Source: Lachnospiraceae bacterium (lineage in GTDB: Bacteria; Bacillota; Clostridia; Lachnospirales; Lachnospiraceae). From it: a stretch of DNA of 53,277 nt. The notes below the pieces were generated by a model. That model was not told the DNA's origin. It ran no database searches and worked only from the letters and a program-made list of their open reading frames with translations. Numbering within the stretch: position 1 is the first letter of the stretch; each line of letters starts with the position of its first letter. The translations under genes and the position numbers were made by a program. Positions 15,129-23,343 of the stretch are shown here, piece after piece. The stretch is from positions 60,717 through 113,993 of the forward strand of contig JAAVIA010000001.1 in NCBI GenBank assembly GCA_014799405.1, given 5' to 3'.

Positions 15129-15533
15129 ATGGAACTTAGAAATTGCAAAAGCTGTAAAAGACTATTTAACTATATGGGGGGAGACCCTATTTGCCCTAAA
15201 TGTAACGAGGCTCTTGAAGAAAAATTTCAGGAAGTAAAAAAATATATATATGATAATCCTGGTCAATCAGCACCTGTGGTCGCTGAGGAATGTGAGGTTT
15301 CATTGAAACAGCTTAAAAAATGGGTGCGTGAGGAGAGGCTTTCCTTTACAGATGATTCTCTTGTTGGACTTGAGTGTGAGAGATGCGGCAAGATGATACA
15401 CAGCGGAAGATTTTGCAGTGAATGCTCTAGTGGACTTGCAAACTCGATGAACGATGCATTTAAAAAGCCGCAGGTAACCTCAGTCAAAAAACCGCAAACC
15501 TCTGCTACCGGTAAGATGAGGTTCCTGGAATAA
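15129..15533 (+). CDS. yvyF: Flagellar operon zinc-ribbon protein (YvyF, TIGR03826 type)
   Basis: The 134-aa protein has a zinc ribbon at the N-terminus (CKSCKRLF, CPKC at about residues 5-28), a short HTH-like segment (APVVAEECEVSLKQLKKWVREE at about 48-69), a second Cys cluster (CERCGKMIHSGRFCSEC near 82-98) and a disordered Lys/Thr/Ser tail. This is the layout of YvyF, which lies between comFC and flgM in Bacillus and is an anti-FlgM-like or regulatory factor of uncertain function. ATG at 15129 has GGAAGGGG 9 bases upstream; a frame open from 15105 overlaps comF and lacks an RBS. Confidence 0.85.
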   Translation: MELRNCKSCKRLFNYMGGDPICPKCNEALEEKFQEVKKYIYDNPGQSAPVVAEECEVSLKQLKKWVREERLSFTDDSLVGLECERCGKMIHSGRFCSECSSGLANSMNDAFKKPQVTSVKKPQTSATGKMRFLE

Positions 15534-15654
15534 TGACAAGTTGAAAGTTAAAAATTGAATTTAGGAATAAACAGGAGGCTGTTGTACTAAGAATTGCCTG
15601 TACAGATACAGCCTATACAGTAACGAAAAACCGTTTGAGGACATCGGTACTTAC

Positions 15655-15707
15655 ATTGCCGGTCTGGGAATCCTTATATTGGACTATCTCAGGTCGGCAA
15701 TTTTTTT
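15655..15707 (+). terminator. Terminator-like hairpin upstream of flgM
   Basis: ATTGCCG (15655-15661) pairs with CGGCAAT (15695-15701), extended imperfectly inward by GTCTGG/CTCAGG, and runs into TTTTTTT. It separates the comF-yvyF transcript from flgM. The rest of the 249-bp gap has a weaker GGCTGT...ACAGCC hairpin near 15577-15613 and no gene. Confidence 0.7.
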
Positions 15708-15719
15708 CCCGTTTAAGTG

Positions 15720-15746
15720 TTATGTTATTTCCAAAACAACCGATAA
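15720..15746 (+). promoter_or_regulatory. Possible sigma-28 promoter of flgM
   Basis: ACCGATAA at 15739-15746 matches the sigma-28 -10 box (GCCGATAA) at 7 of 8 bases and lies downstream of the terminator hairpin, 37 bases before the flgM start. The base stretch 15 bases further upstream, TTAT, is a poor -35, so the call is tentative. Confidence 0.4.
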
Positions 15747-15782
15747 AATAATTGAACAAATATTTTTCAAGGAGGGATTATT

Positions 15783-16070
15783 ATGCGAATTGGTACTTAT
15801 AACATGGTTAACCAGATATATGGAAATAGTTCGGCAAAGAAATCAAATACAGCAAATGGTACCAGCTATGCAAACTTCAAGGATGAAGTATCTTTTTCCG
15901 CTACAGGTAAAGATATGCAGGTAGCTAAAAACGCTCTTGCGGCTACACCGGATGTAAGGGAAGCACGTGTAAACGATATTAAGTCAAGACTTGAGAACGG
16001 TACTTATGAAGTTAGCGTTGCAGACTTTGCTGCGAAGCTTATGGACACATTTTCTGCAAAAGCATTATAA
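15783..16070 (+). CDS. flgM: Anti-sigma-28 factor FlgM
   Basis: The 95-aa protein has the FlgM layout: a disordered Ser/Asn-rich N-terminal half and a C-terminal helical half with VREARVNDIKSRLENGTYEV (about residues 59-78) and SVADFAAKLMDTF, which wraps sigma-28. It holds sigma-28 inactive until the hook is finished and FlgM is exported. The start follows AAGGAGGGA by 6 bases. It opens the flgM-flgN-flgK-flgK-flgL transcript. Confidence 0.93.
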   Translation: MRIGTYNMVNQIYGNSSAKKSNTANGTSYANFKDEVSFSATGKDMQVAKNALAATPDVREARVNDIKSRLENGTYEVSVADFAAKLMDTFSAKAL

Positions 16071-16096
16071 GCAGGTAGTACATTAGGAGATTGTTT

Positions 16097-16624
16097 ATGG
16101 CAAGCTTGATTGAGAATTTGATAACCGAGATGAATGAGGAATATGCAGTGTACGAGAAACTCCTTGCTACGTCACAGGAGAAAACATCCGCCATAGTTTC
16201 TAACGATTTGGACAGACTGCGGGAGGTTACCGACAGGGAACAGCTTTTGGTCGATACAATTACCGGTATATCAGTAAAAAGACATGAAACTATGGATAAC
16301 ATTGCTGTTGTTCTTAACATGAAAAAGGATGACCTTAAGATAATTGACATTGTTAATTTCCTTGAGCCGCAGCCGGAGTTCAGAGAACCTTTGGCACGTA
16401 TAAATGAGAAGCTTTCCAAGCTTGCAAAAAGACTTAAGGAAGTTAATATGCACAATCAAAATCTTCTTCAGGAATCTCTTTCTATGTTGGAATACAACAT
16501 TAATTTATTGCAGAATCTTAACAGAGCGCCAGAGACGGCGGAATATTCAAAGGATATGTTTAAGGGGCATGACGGATATGCCGGAGCAGGCGAAACGTCA
16601 GGCAAATTTGACGCAAAACAGTAG
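16097..16624 (+). CDS. flgN: FlgN-type export chaperone for hook-associated proteins
   Basis: The 175-aa protein is nearly all helix: LIENLITEMNEEYAVYEKLLATSQEKTSAIV, then VTDREQLLVDTITGISVKRHETM, as in FlgN, which binds FlgK and FlgL before export. A flexible acidic/Gly tail follows from residue 150. The ATG at 16097 has TAGGAGA 6 bases upstream; a TTG two codons earlier is not needed. It follows flgM by 26 bases and precedes flgK by 14. Confidence 0.88.
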   Translation: MASLIENLITEMNEEYAVYEKLLATSQEKTSAIVSNDLDRLREVTDREQLLVDTITGISVKRHETMDNIAVVLNMKKDDLKIIDIVNFLEPQPEFREPLARINEKLSKLAKRLKEVNMHNQNLLQESLSMLEYNINLLQNLNRAPETAEYSKDMFKGHDGYAGAGETSGKFDAKQ

Positions 16625-16638
16625 GAAAGGATAAGCTT

Positions 16639-18456
16639 ATGGCTGGAACAATGGGAAGGTTGACAGTTGGTGTTTCGGGCTTACAGACAAGTCAGTATTC
16701 GATCAACACCACGGCTCACAACCTTATGAATACACAGACGAACGGATATAGCAGACAGCAGGTTATGCTCACTGACCTTATGTATAACAAGGTTGTAAGA
16801 GATAATGGAGTAACCTATAAGGCAGGACTTGGTGTTGTTACTGCAGAGCTTAAGCAGGCAAGAGATAATTTTGCGGATGTGTCATATAGAGAGGAATACG
16901 GACGCTTAAATTATTACAAGGCACAGTATGAAACCGTTGAAGAAGTAGAGGGTTATTTTGGAGAGACTGAGGGAGAAGATTTTAATACTACCTTGGATGC
17001 TTTTTGGCATGCACTTCAGGAATTGCAAAAGGAATCAAACAGTATTGTTACAAGAAGTTCTTTTATATCTACAGCCCAGTCTTTCTTGGATCGTGTTCAG
17101 GGGATAAGAAGGAGTCTTGTTAATTATCAGAGAAACTTAAATAGTGAAATACAGAAGCATGTGGATAGAATCAATGAATTATCAAAGACGATATTGGAAT
17201 TGAATGGTGACATTCTTATGGCGGAGGCATCCGGCATAGAGAATGCTAATGATTATAGAGATGCCAGAAATATGGCTATAGACGAGCTTTCCGGCATAGT
17301 CAATACAGAGATTGTACCAAATAAGGATGGTACGGTTGAGGTTTACATAGAAGGTAGAATTCTTGTTACGGGAGGAAAAGCATATCAACTTGCCTCCATG
17401 AAGGTAATCGATAACGAGAAATATGAGCAGCAGTTTGATTTTACGGGGGATGCCACTGATTTTGAGATGCCTGTATGGGCAGATGATGAAGCTCCGCTGT
17501 TTGACATCAAAAAGCTTCCATCCACAGAGACGGATACTGATATAGGAGCACTTAAAGGGCTGCTTATGTCAAGGGGATATTTTATAAGCAATTATACAGA
17601 TATGCCTATTAAGCCTACGAAGCCGATTGCTTCTGACTTTGCAAATGATGCAGACTATCAGACAGCACTTACAGCCTATGAAACGGCTTCAAATCAGTAT
17701 ATGCAGGAAGTTGAATATTACAATAAGTATGTGGAGCCATACACGATTACAAACTTAAATGCACAGTTTGATACTCTCGTGCATGCCATTATGGTAGGCA
17801 TGAATGATATTTTGTGCCCTAATAAGGAGGTTACCCTTAACGATGGCACCACAATTAAGATATTGGATGAGGAAGCAGCCGGTATCGGTATGGGAAATGG
17901 AAATGAATATGCAGGAACGGAGTTATTTGTAAGAGGAACAATGCCGAGATATACAACACAGACAATAACTCTTGCAGACGGCACTACGATGCAGGCAAAG
18001 GTTTATAATGAGGAAAATCCGGATGATTACTATACACTGTATACTATAGGTACAGTTACGGTAAATGCGGAACTTGCCCAAAATCCATCACTTCTTCCAT
18101 TGTCACGTGTTTCAGGCGAGGAGGCACAGATAGTAGCCGACAAGCTCCTTGATTTGTGGAACAGTAAGTTTGCGGCAGTGAGTCCGAACTCCCTTGTTGA
18201 TTGTAATTTCAAAGACTTTTATGCAGGAATGATTGATGACCTTGCAGACAGAGGCTATATGTACAACGGCATGGTGGAGACCCAGCAGCAGACAGTGGTC
18301 GATATTGATATATATAGACAGGAGGTTGCAGGTGTATCCTCTGATGAGGAGCTTTCAAATCTGATAAGGTTTCAGCACGCATACAATGCTGCGTCAAGAT
18401 ATATTACTACTGTTTCGGAAATGATAGAGCATCTTATAGAGAGGCTTGGAGCTTAA
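16639..18456 (+). CDS. flgK: Hook-associated protein FlgK, copy 1
   Basis: The 605-aa protein is a first hook-filament junction protein. N-terminal MGRLTVGVSGLQTSQYSINT with AHNLMNTQTNGYSRQQV (about residues 28-44) and C-terminal GVSSDEELSNLIRFQHAYNAASRYI are the conserved ends of FlgK. The middle domain is 100 residues longer than in Bacillus (507 aa) and acidic. RBS AGGAAAGGA is 8 bases before the ATG. It is followed by a different FlgK. Confidence 0.93.
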   Translation: MAGTMGRLTVGVSGLQTSQYSINTTAHNLMNTQTNGYSRQQVMLTDLMYNKVVRDNGVTYKAGLGVVTAELKQARDNFADVSYREEYGRLNYYKAQYETVEEVEGYFGETEGEDFNTTLDAFWHALQELQKESNSIVTRSSFISTAQSFLDRVQGIRRSLVNYQRNLNSEIQKHVDRINELSKTILELNGDILMAEASGIENANDYRDARNMAIDELSGIVNTEIVPNKDGTVEVYIEGRILVTGGKAYQLASMKVIDNEKYEQQFDFTGDATDFEMPVWADDEAPLFDIKKLPSTETDTDIGALKGLLMSRGYFISNYTDMPIKPTKPIASDFANDADYQTALTAYETASNQYMQEVEYYNKYVEPYTITNLNAQFDTLVHAIMVGMNDILCPNKEVTLNDGTTIKILDEEAAGIGMGNGNEYAGTELFVRGTMPRYTTQTITLADGTTMQAKVYNEENPDDYYTLYTIGTVTVNAELAQNPSLLPLSRVSGEEAQIVADKLLDLWNSKFAAVSPNSLVDCNFKDFYAGMIDDLADRGYMYNGMVETQQQTVVDIDIYRQEVAGVSSDEELSNLIRFQHAYNAASRYITTVSEMIEHLIERLGA

Positions 18457-18518
18457 GGCTTTATAGAAAAGTGCAAAAAACTTTCCTATAAAACAAAAAA
18501 GAGAAAAGGAGTGGTTAC

Positions 18519-20387
18519 ATGCCATCAACATTTTTAGGATTAAATACAGGATTATCGGGACTTAATTATTTTCAGTCGGCACTTAATACAACCTCACACA
18601 ATATATCCAATTCAAACACAAAGGGATACAGCAGACAGCAGATTTTGGCCACTGCTTCAAATCCTATCAGATATAACCGTACATACGGAATGATGGGTAC
18701 AGGAGTAAAGGGAGTGTCCATTGACAGACAGAGAGAGGTTTTCTACGACAACAAATATTGGCAGGCAAGCAGCAGATGCAGCCAGTACGAGGCACAGTAT
18801 GACAGTCTTTCAAATCTTCAGATGTACATGGATGAGATTGGAAGTGAATCGGGATATACAAAATGGATTTCACAGATATCCAATGCGCTTCAGGATATAG
18901 CGGATAAGCCTGAGGATTATACTACAAGAATTTCATTTGCTCTTGTAACAGATGGCTTTACAGATGTTGTAAATGAGCTTTCAACCAGCTTCCAAAATGA
19001 ACAGAAATCATTAAATGACCAGATTGAACTTGTGGTCAGTGACATTAATACGCTTTCAAAGCAGATATTTGAGCTCACAAAGCAGATAATAAACGTGGAG
19101 CTTAAGGGTGGCGCTGCAAATGACCTGAGAGACATGAGGGATGTGTGCATAGACAGACTTTCCGAGTACTGTACGGTTGAGGTAAATGAGCGTTCCATTA
19201 TGTATGGAAACGGAGTTGAATCGGTTCCTGCAAATGCAACGACCTTGTCAGTATATATAAATGGTGAGCTTTTAGTTGACGAGATGGGATATAAGGAACT
19301 TATGGTATCTCCGAGACGTGAAAAAATAAATCAAAATGATGTTGACGGACTTGTGGATATATATTGGATGTGCGCAGATGGAACGGCAGGCGAAGAATTT
19401 TACACTGCAAGATATAACGGAAAGCTTACAGGACTTCTCAATGTGAGAGACGGAAACAATGGAGAGGTATTTTCCGGAACCATAACCTCTGTGAGTGAGA
19501 ATCCGTCATCCGCAAAGGTAGAGTTGGCGAAGTCCATACATGTAGATAAATTAAACATACCGGAACAGGGAACAATCACATTAAACGGACGTGATTACCT
19601 CTATGATGGATGGACGGCAGAATATGATGCTGACGGCAATCTTAACAATTTTGAATTTCTTAACATGACAATGATAAATAGCAATAATGTTGAGGTGCCT
19701 GCAATGTTTCCTATGGGTATGGAAGGCCGTACGGCTAAAATCGGTGAGAGTAATATGGTAAAGGGTATACCATATTATCAGGCAAGACTGAATGAGTTTG
19801 TAAGAACCTTATCAAAATACATGAACGATATAACAACATCGGGAGTAGATGAGAATGGTGACCCTGGTCTTGATATGTTTACTGCATTACAGGCAACCGG
19901 TGGTGACTATGTATTAAAGGGAACGATGCAGGGAACAGGCAGCATAATGTCAGCGGATTCAAGCTACTACAAGCTGACGGCAATGAACTGGGAGCTTAAC
20001 AGCAGTTGGAAGACGGATCCTGCAAAGGTAGTTGTTTCTTATGACAGGGACGTTGAGCAGGGTAATGTGGCTGCAAAGCCTATAATAGATAGAATTATGT
20101 ATGGAATGACAGACCAGACCATGTTCCAGCAAGGAAGCTTATCACAGTTTTTACAGGCTATGACTACAAATCTTGCAGTTGATATTAAAAAGATGGAAAT
20201 ATTTACGGCAAATCAGGATGACATAAAATACACCATAGACACACAAAGAAAATCAATATCAGGAGTAGATGAAAACGAGGAGGCATCCGATCTTGTAAAG
20301 TTTGAGAATCTTTACAATCTTGCATCCAAGGTCATATCAGTTTTAAATGAGGTATATGATAAGCTTATAAATGAAACAGGATTATGA
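18519..20387 (+). CDS. flgK: Hook-associated protein FlgK, copy 2
   Basis: The 622-aa protein has the same FlgK ends, FLGLNTGLSGLNYFQSALNT with SHNISNSNTKGYSRQQI (about residues 27-43) and GVDENEEASDLVKFENLYNLASKVI, but the middle differs from copy 1 almost entirely. A 62-bp gap with a weak hairpin (TTTATAG/CTATAAA, 18460-18492) and RBS AAAAGGAG lies between the copies. Both genes look intact. It may form part of the same junction with copy 1 (as FlgK does with FlgL), or the two may be used alternately; the sequence does not tell. Confidence 0.92.
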   Translation: MPSTFLGLNTGLSGLNYFQSALNTTSHNISNSNTKGYSRQQILATASNPIRYNRTYGMMGTGVKGVSIDRQREVFYDNKYWQASSRCSQYEAQYDSLSNLQMYMDEIGSESGYTKWISQISNALQDIADKPEDYTTRISFALVTDGFTDVVNELSTSFQNEQKSLNDQIELVVSDINTLSKQIFELTKQIINVELKGGAANDLRDMRDVCIDRLSEYCTVEVNERSIMYGNGVESVPANATTLSVYINGELLVDEMGYKELMVSPRREKINQNDVDGLVDIYWMCADGTAGEEFYTARYNGKLTGLLNVRDGNNGEVFSGTITSVSENPSSAKVELAKSIHVDKLNIPEQGTITLNGRDYLYDGWTAEYDADGNLNNFEFLNMTMINSNNVEVPAMFPMGMEGRTAKIGESNMVKGIPYYQARLNEFVRTLSKYMNDITTSGVDENGDPGLDMFTALQATGGDYVLKGTMQGTGSIMSADSSYYKLTAMNWELNSSWKTDPAKVVVSYDRDVEQGNVAAKPIIDRIMYGMTDQTMFQQGSLSQFLQAMTTNLAVDIKKMEIFTANQDDIKYTIDTQRKSISGVDENEEASDLVKFENLYNLASKVISVLNEVYDKLINETGL

Positions 20388-20433
20388 TATGTTCGGTGAC
20401 GAAGTCGCCAGGACTTGAAGGAGGTAACCGAAA

Positions 20434-21963
20434 ATGAGAATAACGAATCAGATTGTATCAGGCAATTCACTTAGAAATATGCAGAAAAGTATGCAGGAGG
20501 TAAATAAAAGAACCCAGCAGCTCACAACGGGAAAGAAGATTTCCAGAGCTTCCGAGGACCCTGTTATAGCCATAAGGGCGCTTAAGCTTAGGACTACTGT
20601 AACCCAGCTTGAGCAGTATAAGGGTAAGAACATACCTGATGCAACCTCATGGTATGAGATTACACAGACTTCCCTTGACACTATAACAGACAAAATTAAA
20701 GGAATAAACGATTACTGTGTTCAGGGTTCTACGGATTCTTTCGGCACCTCGGACAGAAGTGCAATTATTGACGGATTAAGGCAGCTTCGGGATATGATAT
20801 TTGCGGAGGGCAATGCAACCTATGCCGGAAGATATATCTTTTCAGGCTACAAGACTGACAGAAGTCTTGTGTTTGTTACTACGGAGGACAATAAAAAATA
20901 TTCCTACGATATAACGCAGCATTTTACTGCTGATGATTTGGATACTAAAAACACCGTGTGGAATGAGATTGATTACACAAGGGTGGATGGATACATTGAC
21001 GGTACGGACACTTATGTGCAACCGAACCCTGAAACCGTGTACAGACTTAACCTTGGATATGACCGCATAGAACAGTTTAACAATGACGGCGCTAATGTAC
21101 TTTCTCTTAAAGCAAAGGATGCGGCGGGAGCTGATATTGATTTGTCAGCATTTTCTATAACGGTGAAAGAGACTAGTGACATTGATACATACTATGAGGT
21201 TGGACCTGATGATATAAATATTATAAAGGAAACAGGAGAAATTATTTTCGGTGAAAATGTATACAATACGTTAAAGACGGCAGATGATATAGAGGTGACA
21301 TATTCAAGAAAGGATTTCAAGGCAGATGAGTTAAGACCTGAGCATTTCTTTGACTGTATCCAGTACACTGAGCAGTCGGACGGTACGGTAAAGACCGTGC
21401 AATATGAGCAGCCACCAGAGGGACAGGCGATATATTATGAGGTAAACTTTAATCAGAGCGTTCAGGTAAACACCGAAGGCAATAAGATTATAAACACTAA
21501 GGTTGGCAATGACATAAACGACCTTATATATGCACTTCAGGATATGGAGGATGCAGAAAAGGCCCAGAAACAGCTCAAGGCCATGCTTGAGGACCCGCAG
21601 TATGCAAATGATGATGCGGCAGTAAACAGGATTAATCAAATGCTTTCTGACCTTGATGTTGAGCTTGCAGTTAAGAAGGAAAACATGCAGAAGAAGTTTT
21701 CGCAGAATATAAAGAACTTCCAGGATTATATGAATCAGATTACAGCGGTTCAGTCGGATTTAGGAAGTCGTATGACTAAGCTTTCAATGATTGAGGTAAG
21801 GGTTAAGGAACAGTATGCATCTTTTAAGGAACTTAAGAGCATTAATGAGGATACAGAGACAGATTCGACAATCATCGACTTTAACGAGGCGGGACTTGTG
21901 TATGAATCTGCGCTTGCGGCAACAAGTAACATTATGAGAAAGACTTTGCTTGACTATATCTAA
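20434..21963 (+). CDS. flgL: Hook-associated protein FlgL (long form)
   Basis: Ends are typical FlgL: MRITNQIVSGNSLRNMQKSM with LTTGKKISRASEDPVIAI (about residues 31-48), and the C-terminal EAGLVYESALAATSNIMRKTLLDYI. Residues about 150-400 form an inserted acidic beta-rich region, so the protein has 509 aa instead of about 300. FlgL joins FlgK to the filament. It starts 46 bases after copy 2 of flgK, with AAGGAGGTAA as RBS in a small hairpin (CGGTGAC...GTCGCC, 20392-20409). Confidence 0.92.
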   Translation: MRITNQIVSGNSLRNMQKSMQEVNKRTQQLTTGKKISRASEDPVIAIRALKLRTTVTQLEQYKGKNIPDATSWYEITQTSLDTITDKIKGINDYCVQGSTDSFGTSDRSAIIDGLRQLRDMIFAEGNATYAGRYIFSGYKTDRSLVFVTTEDNKKYSYDITQHFTADDLDTKNTVWNEIDYTRVDGYIDGTDTYVQPNPETVYRLNLGYDRIEQFNNDGANVLSLKAKDAAGADIDLSAFSITVKETSDIDTYYEVGPDDINIIKETGEIIFGENVYNTLKTADDIEVTYSRKDFKADELRPEHFFDCIQYTEQSDGTVKTVQYEQPPEGQAIYYEVNFNQSVQVNTEGNKIINTKVGNDINDLIYALQDMEDAEKAQKQLKAMLEDPQYANDDAAVNRINQMLSDLDVELAVKKENMQKKFSQNIKNFQDYMNQITAVQSDLGSRMTKLSMIEVRVKEQYASFKELKSINEDTETDSTIIDFNEAGLVYESALAATSNIMRKTLLDYI

Positions 21964-21980
21964 AAAATTGTTCATAATAT

Positions 21981-22022
21981 ATCCTAAGGAGGGGCTCACG
22001 AAGTGGGAGGATTCCTTAGGAT
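21981..22022 (+). promoter_or_regulatory. Hairpin with GGA-rich loop upstream of fliW-csrA
   Basis: ATCCTAAGGA (21981-21990) and TCCTTAGGAT (22013-22022) pair perfectly over 10 bp. The 22-nt loop holds GGGGCTCAC and GTGGGAGGA, so several GGA triplets, the core of CsrA sites, are exposed or near the stem. No T run follows directly. A role in feedback on fliW-csrA is possible but not shown. Confidence 0.6.
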
Positions 22023-22064
22023 AGAAGATAAAAAGAGTATTGCTTAGAAAAGGAAGGTGCATAT

Positions 22065-22529
22065 ATGAAAGCGGAAACAAAATTTTTTGGAACAATAGAT
22101 ATTGAGGATGATAAAATAATCCATTTTCCAAATGGAATAATTGGATTCGAAAATCTTAAAAACTTTGCTTTGATATATGATTCGGAGAGGGAAGAACGCT
22201 CGAATATAAGCTGGCTACAGTCTATGGAAGAGCCGCTTATGGTGTTGCCTGTTATAAATCCTATTGATATAACAGAAAGCTACAATCCGCTTATTGAAGA
22301 TGAGCTGATGAAAAATATCGGTGATCCGGCAGATGCGGATATACTTATACTTGTTTCCATGTCCATTCCGTCAGACCTCACAAAGATGACTGCAAACCTT
22401 AAGGGTCCATTTATCATAAATACGGTTGAACGTAAAGCCATGCAGGTTATAGTTGAAAATGAAGATTATAGCGTAAAATATAACGTGTATGATGCTATCG
22501 AGAGACTTAAGGCAAAGGAGGGTGAGTAA
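22065..22529 (+). CDS. fliW: Flagellar assembly factor FliW
   Basis: The 154-aa protein matches FliW throughout: FFGTIDIEDDKIIHFPNGIIGFE at residues 6-28, and the VMSIP-like DILILVSMSIPSDLTKMTANLKGPFIIN at about 92-119. FliW binds CsrA (and flagellin), so that CsrA is set free to repress flagellin translation when flagellin accumulates inside the cell. RBS AAGGAAGG is 6 bases before the ATG. One base separates its stop from csrA. Confidence 0.96.
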   Translation: MKAETKFFGTIDIEDDKIIHFPNGIIGFENLKNFALIYDSEREERSNISWLQSMEEPLMVLPVINPIDITESYNPLIEDELMKNIGDPADADILILVSMSIPSDLTKMTANLKGPFIINTVERKAMQVIVENEDYSVKYNVYDAIERLKAKEGE

Positions 22530-22530
22530 C

Positions 22531-22746
22531 ATGCTGGCACTTTCAAGAAAACAAGGCGAATCCATTATGGTTGGAGGCAATATAGAACTCACAATCCTTG
22601 AAGTAAAGGGTGAACAGGTGAAGGTTGGCATATCTGCACCGAAAAGTGTTCCTGTGTACAGAAAGGAAATATATATGCAGATTCGAGAAGAAAATAAAGA
22701 AGCTGCACAAAATATTGATATAGAAAGCTTGAAGAAATTGCTTTAA
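22531..22746 (+). CDS. csrA: CsrA, carbon storage/flagellin translation regulator
   Basis: The 71-aa RNA-binding dimer protein starts MLALSRKQGESIMVG and keeps the RNA-contact residues (Leu4, Ser5, Arg6; VPVYRKEIY near 47-55, Arg51 equivalent to Arg44 of other CsrA). It blocks the ribosome site of flagellin mRNA in Bacillus. The start is set by the ATG one base after fliW with AAAGGAGGG 9 bases upstream; the frame also runs upstream into fliW. Confidence 0.96.
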   Translation: MLALSRKQGESIMVGGNIELTILEVKGEQVKVGISAPKSVPVYRKEIYMQIREENKEAAQNIDIESLKKLL

Positions 22747-22802
22747 AGGTGTAAACTATTTGTATCGATTTGACGATACACTAAATAGAGTATAAGCATT
22801 TG

Positions 22803-22844
22803 GCGTCCATAAGGTTAGTGTAGTTATATACTCGGACGCTTTTT
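22803..22844 (+). terminator. Terminator after csrA
   Basis: GCGTCC (22803-22808) pairs with GGACGC (22834-22839) and is followed by TTTTT. A second hairpin, CTATTTGTATCG with CGATACACTAAATAG, lies at 22756-22788. Within that stretch, TAAA (22752-22755) and GACGATAC (22772-22779) look like a sigma-28 promoter with a 16-base spacer, but the terminator downstream makes this doubtful. Confidence 0.65.
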
Positions 22845-22890
22845 GCAGTTGTTTACTAAATGTTTTAAAATCACATGGAGGTGTATGAAC

Positions 22891-23331
22891 ATGGCAAGAA
22901 TTGATGGAATTTCTGGCGGTGCAGCAAGCACTGTGAGCCAGACAACAAGCAGACCACAGAATAAGGAGATTCGTGTGTCTGATGCAGTACCAAGGGAGCA
23001 GATTAAGTTAGAAACTCCTGTTGTTACTGCGCCGGAAGGAAAGAGCGGTTCCCAGACAAATGATAGGGATGATGAACTTTTCGGACAAAACGTCTCTCCT
23101 GAGCGTGCAAAAGCAGCTGTTGAGGATTTGAACAGGCAGGTTAGCCAACCGAAAATAATCAAACACACACAGCTGAGCTTTAAGTATCACGAGGAAACAA
23201 ACAGAATCAGCATTACTGTGACAGACAGTGATACAGATGAGGTTATCAGAGAGATACCACCTGAGAAAGCGCTTGATATGCTTGCAAAGGCATGGGAGAT
23301 AGCAGGTCTTTTGGTGGATGAGAAGAGATAG
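22891..23331 (+). CDS. flaG: FlaG-family flagellar protein
   Basis: Residues 85-146 form the FlaG domain: TQLSFKYHEETNRISITVTD and VIREIPPEKALDMLAKAWE. The first 80 residues are low-complexity and probably unfolded. FlaG influences filament length and lies next to fliD in many species. ATG at 22891 is 9 bases after GGAGG; an ATG at 22885 is too close. fliD follows at 12 bases. Confidence 0.9.
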   Translation: MARIDGISGGAASTVSQTTSRPQNKEIRVSDAVPREQIKLETPVVTAPEGKSGSQTNDRDDELFGQNVSPERAKAAVEDLNRQVSQPKIIKHTQLSFKYHEETNRISITVTDSDTDEVIREIPPEKALDMLAKAWEIAGLLVDEKR

Positions 23332-23343
23332 GAGGGAAATTAA

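Noticed and set aside
15679-15924. 81-codon frame overlapping the flgM start
   Set aside because: It runs through the terminator and the promoter region and covers the RBS of flgM in another frame.
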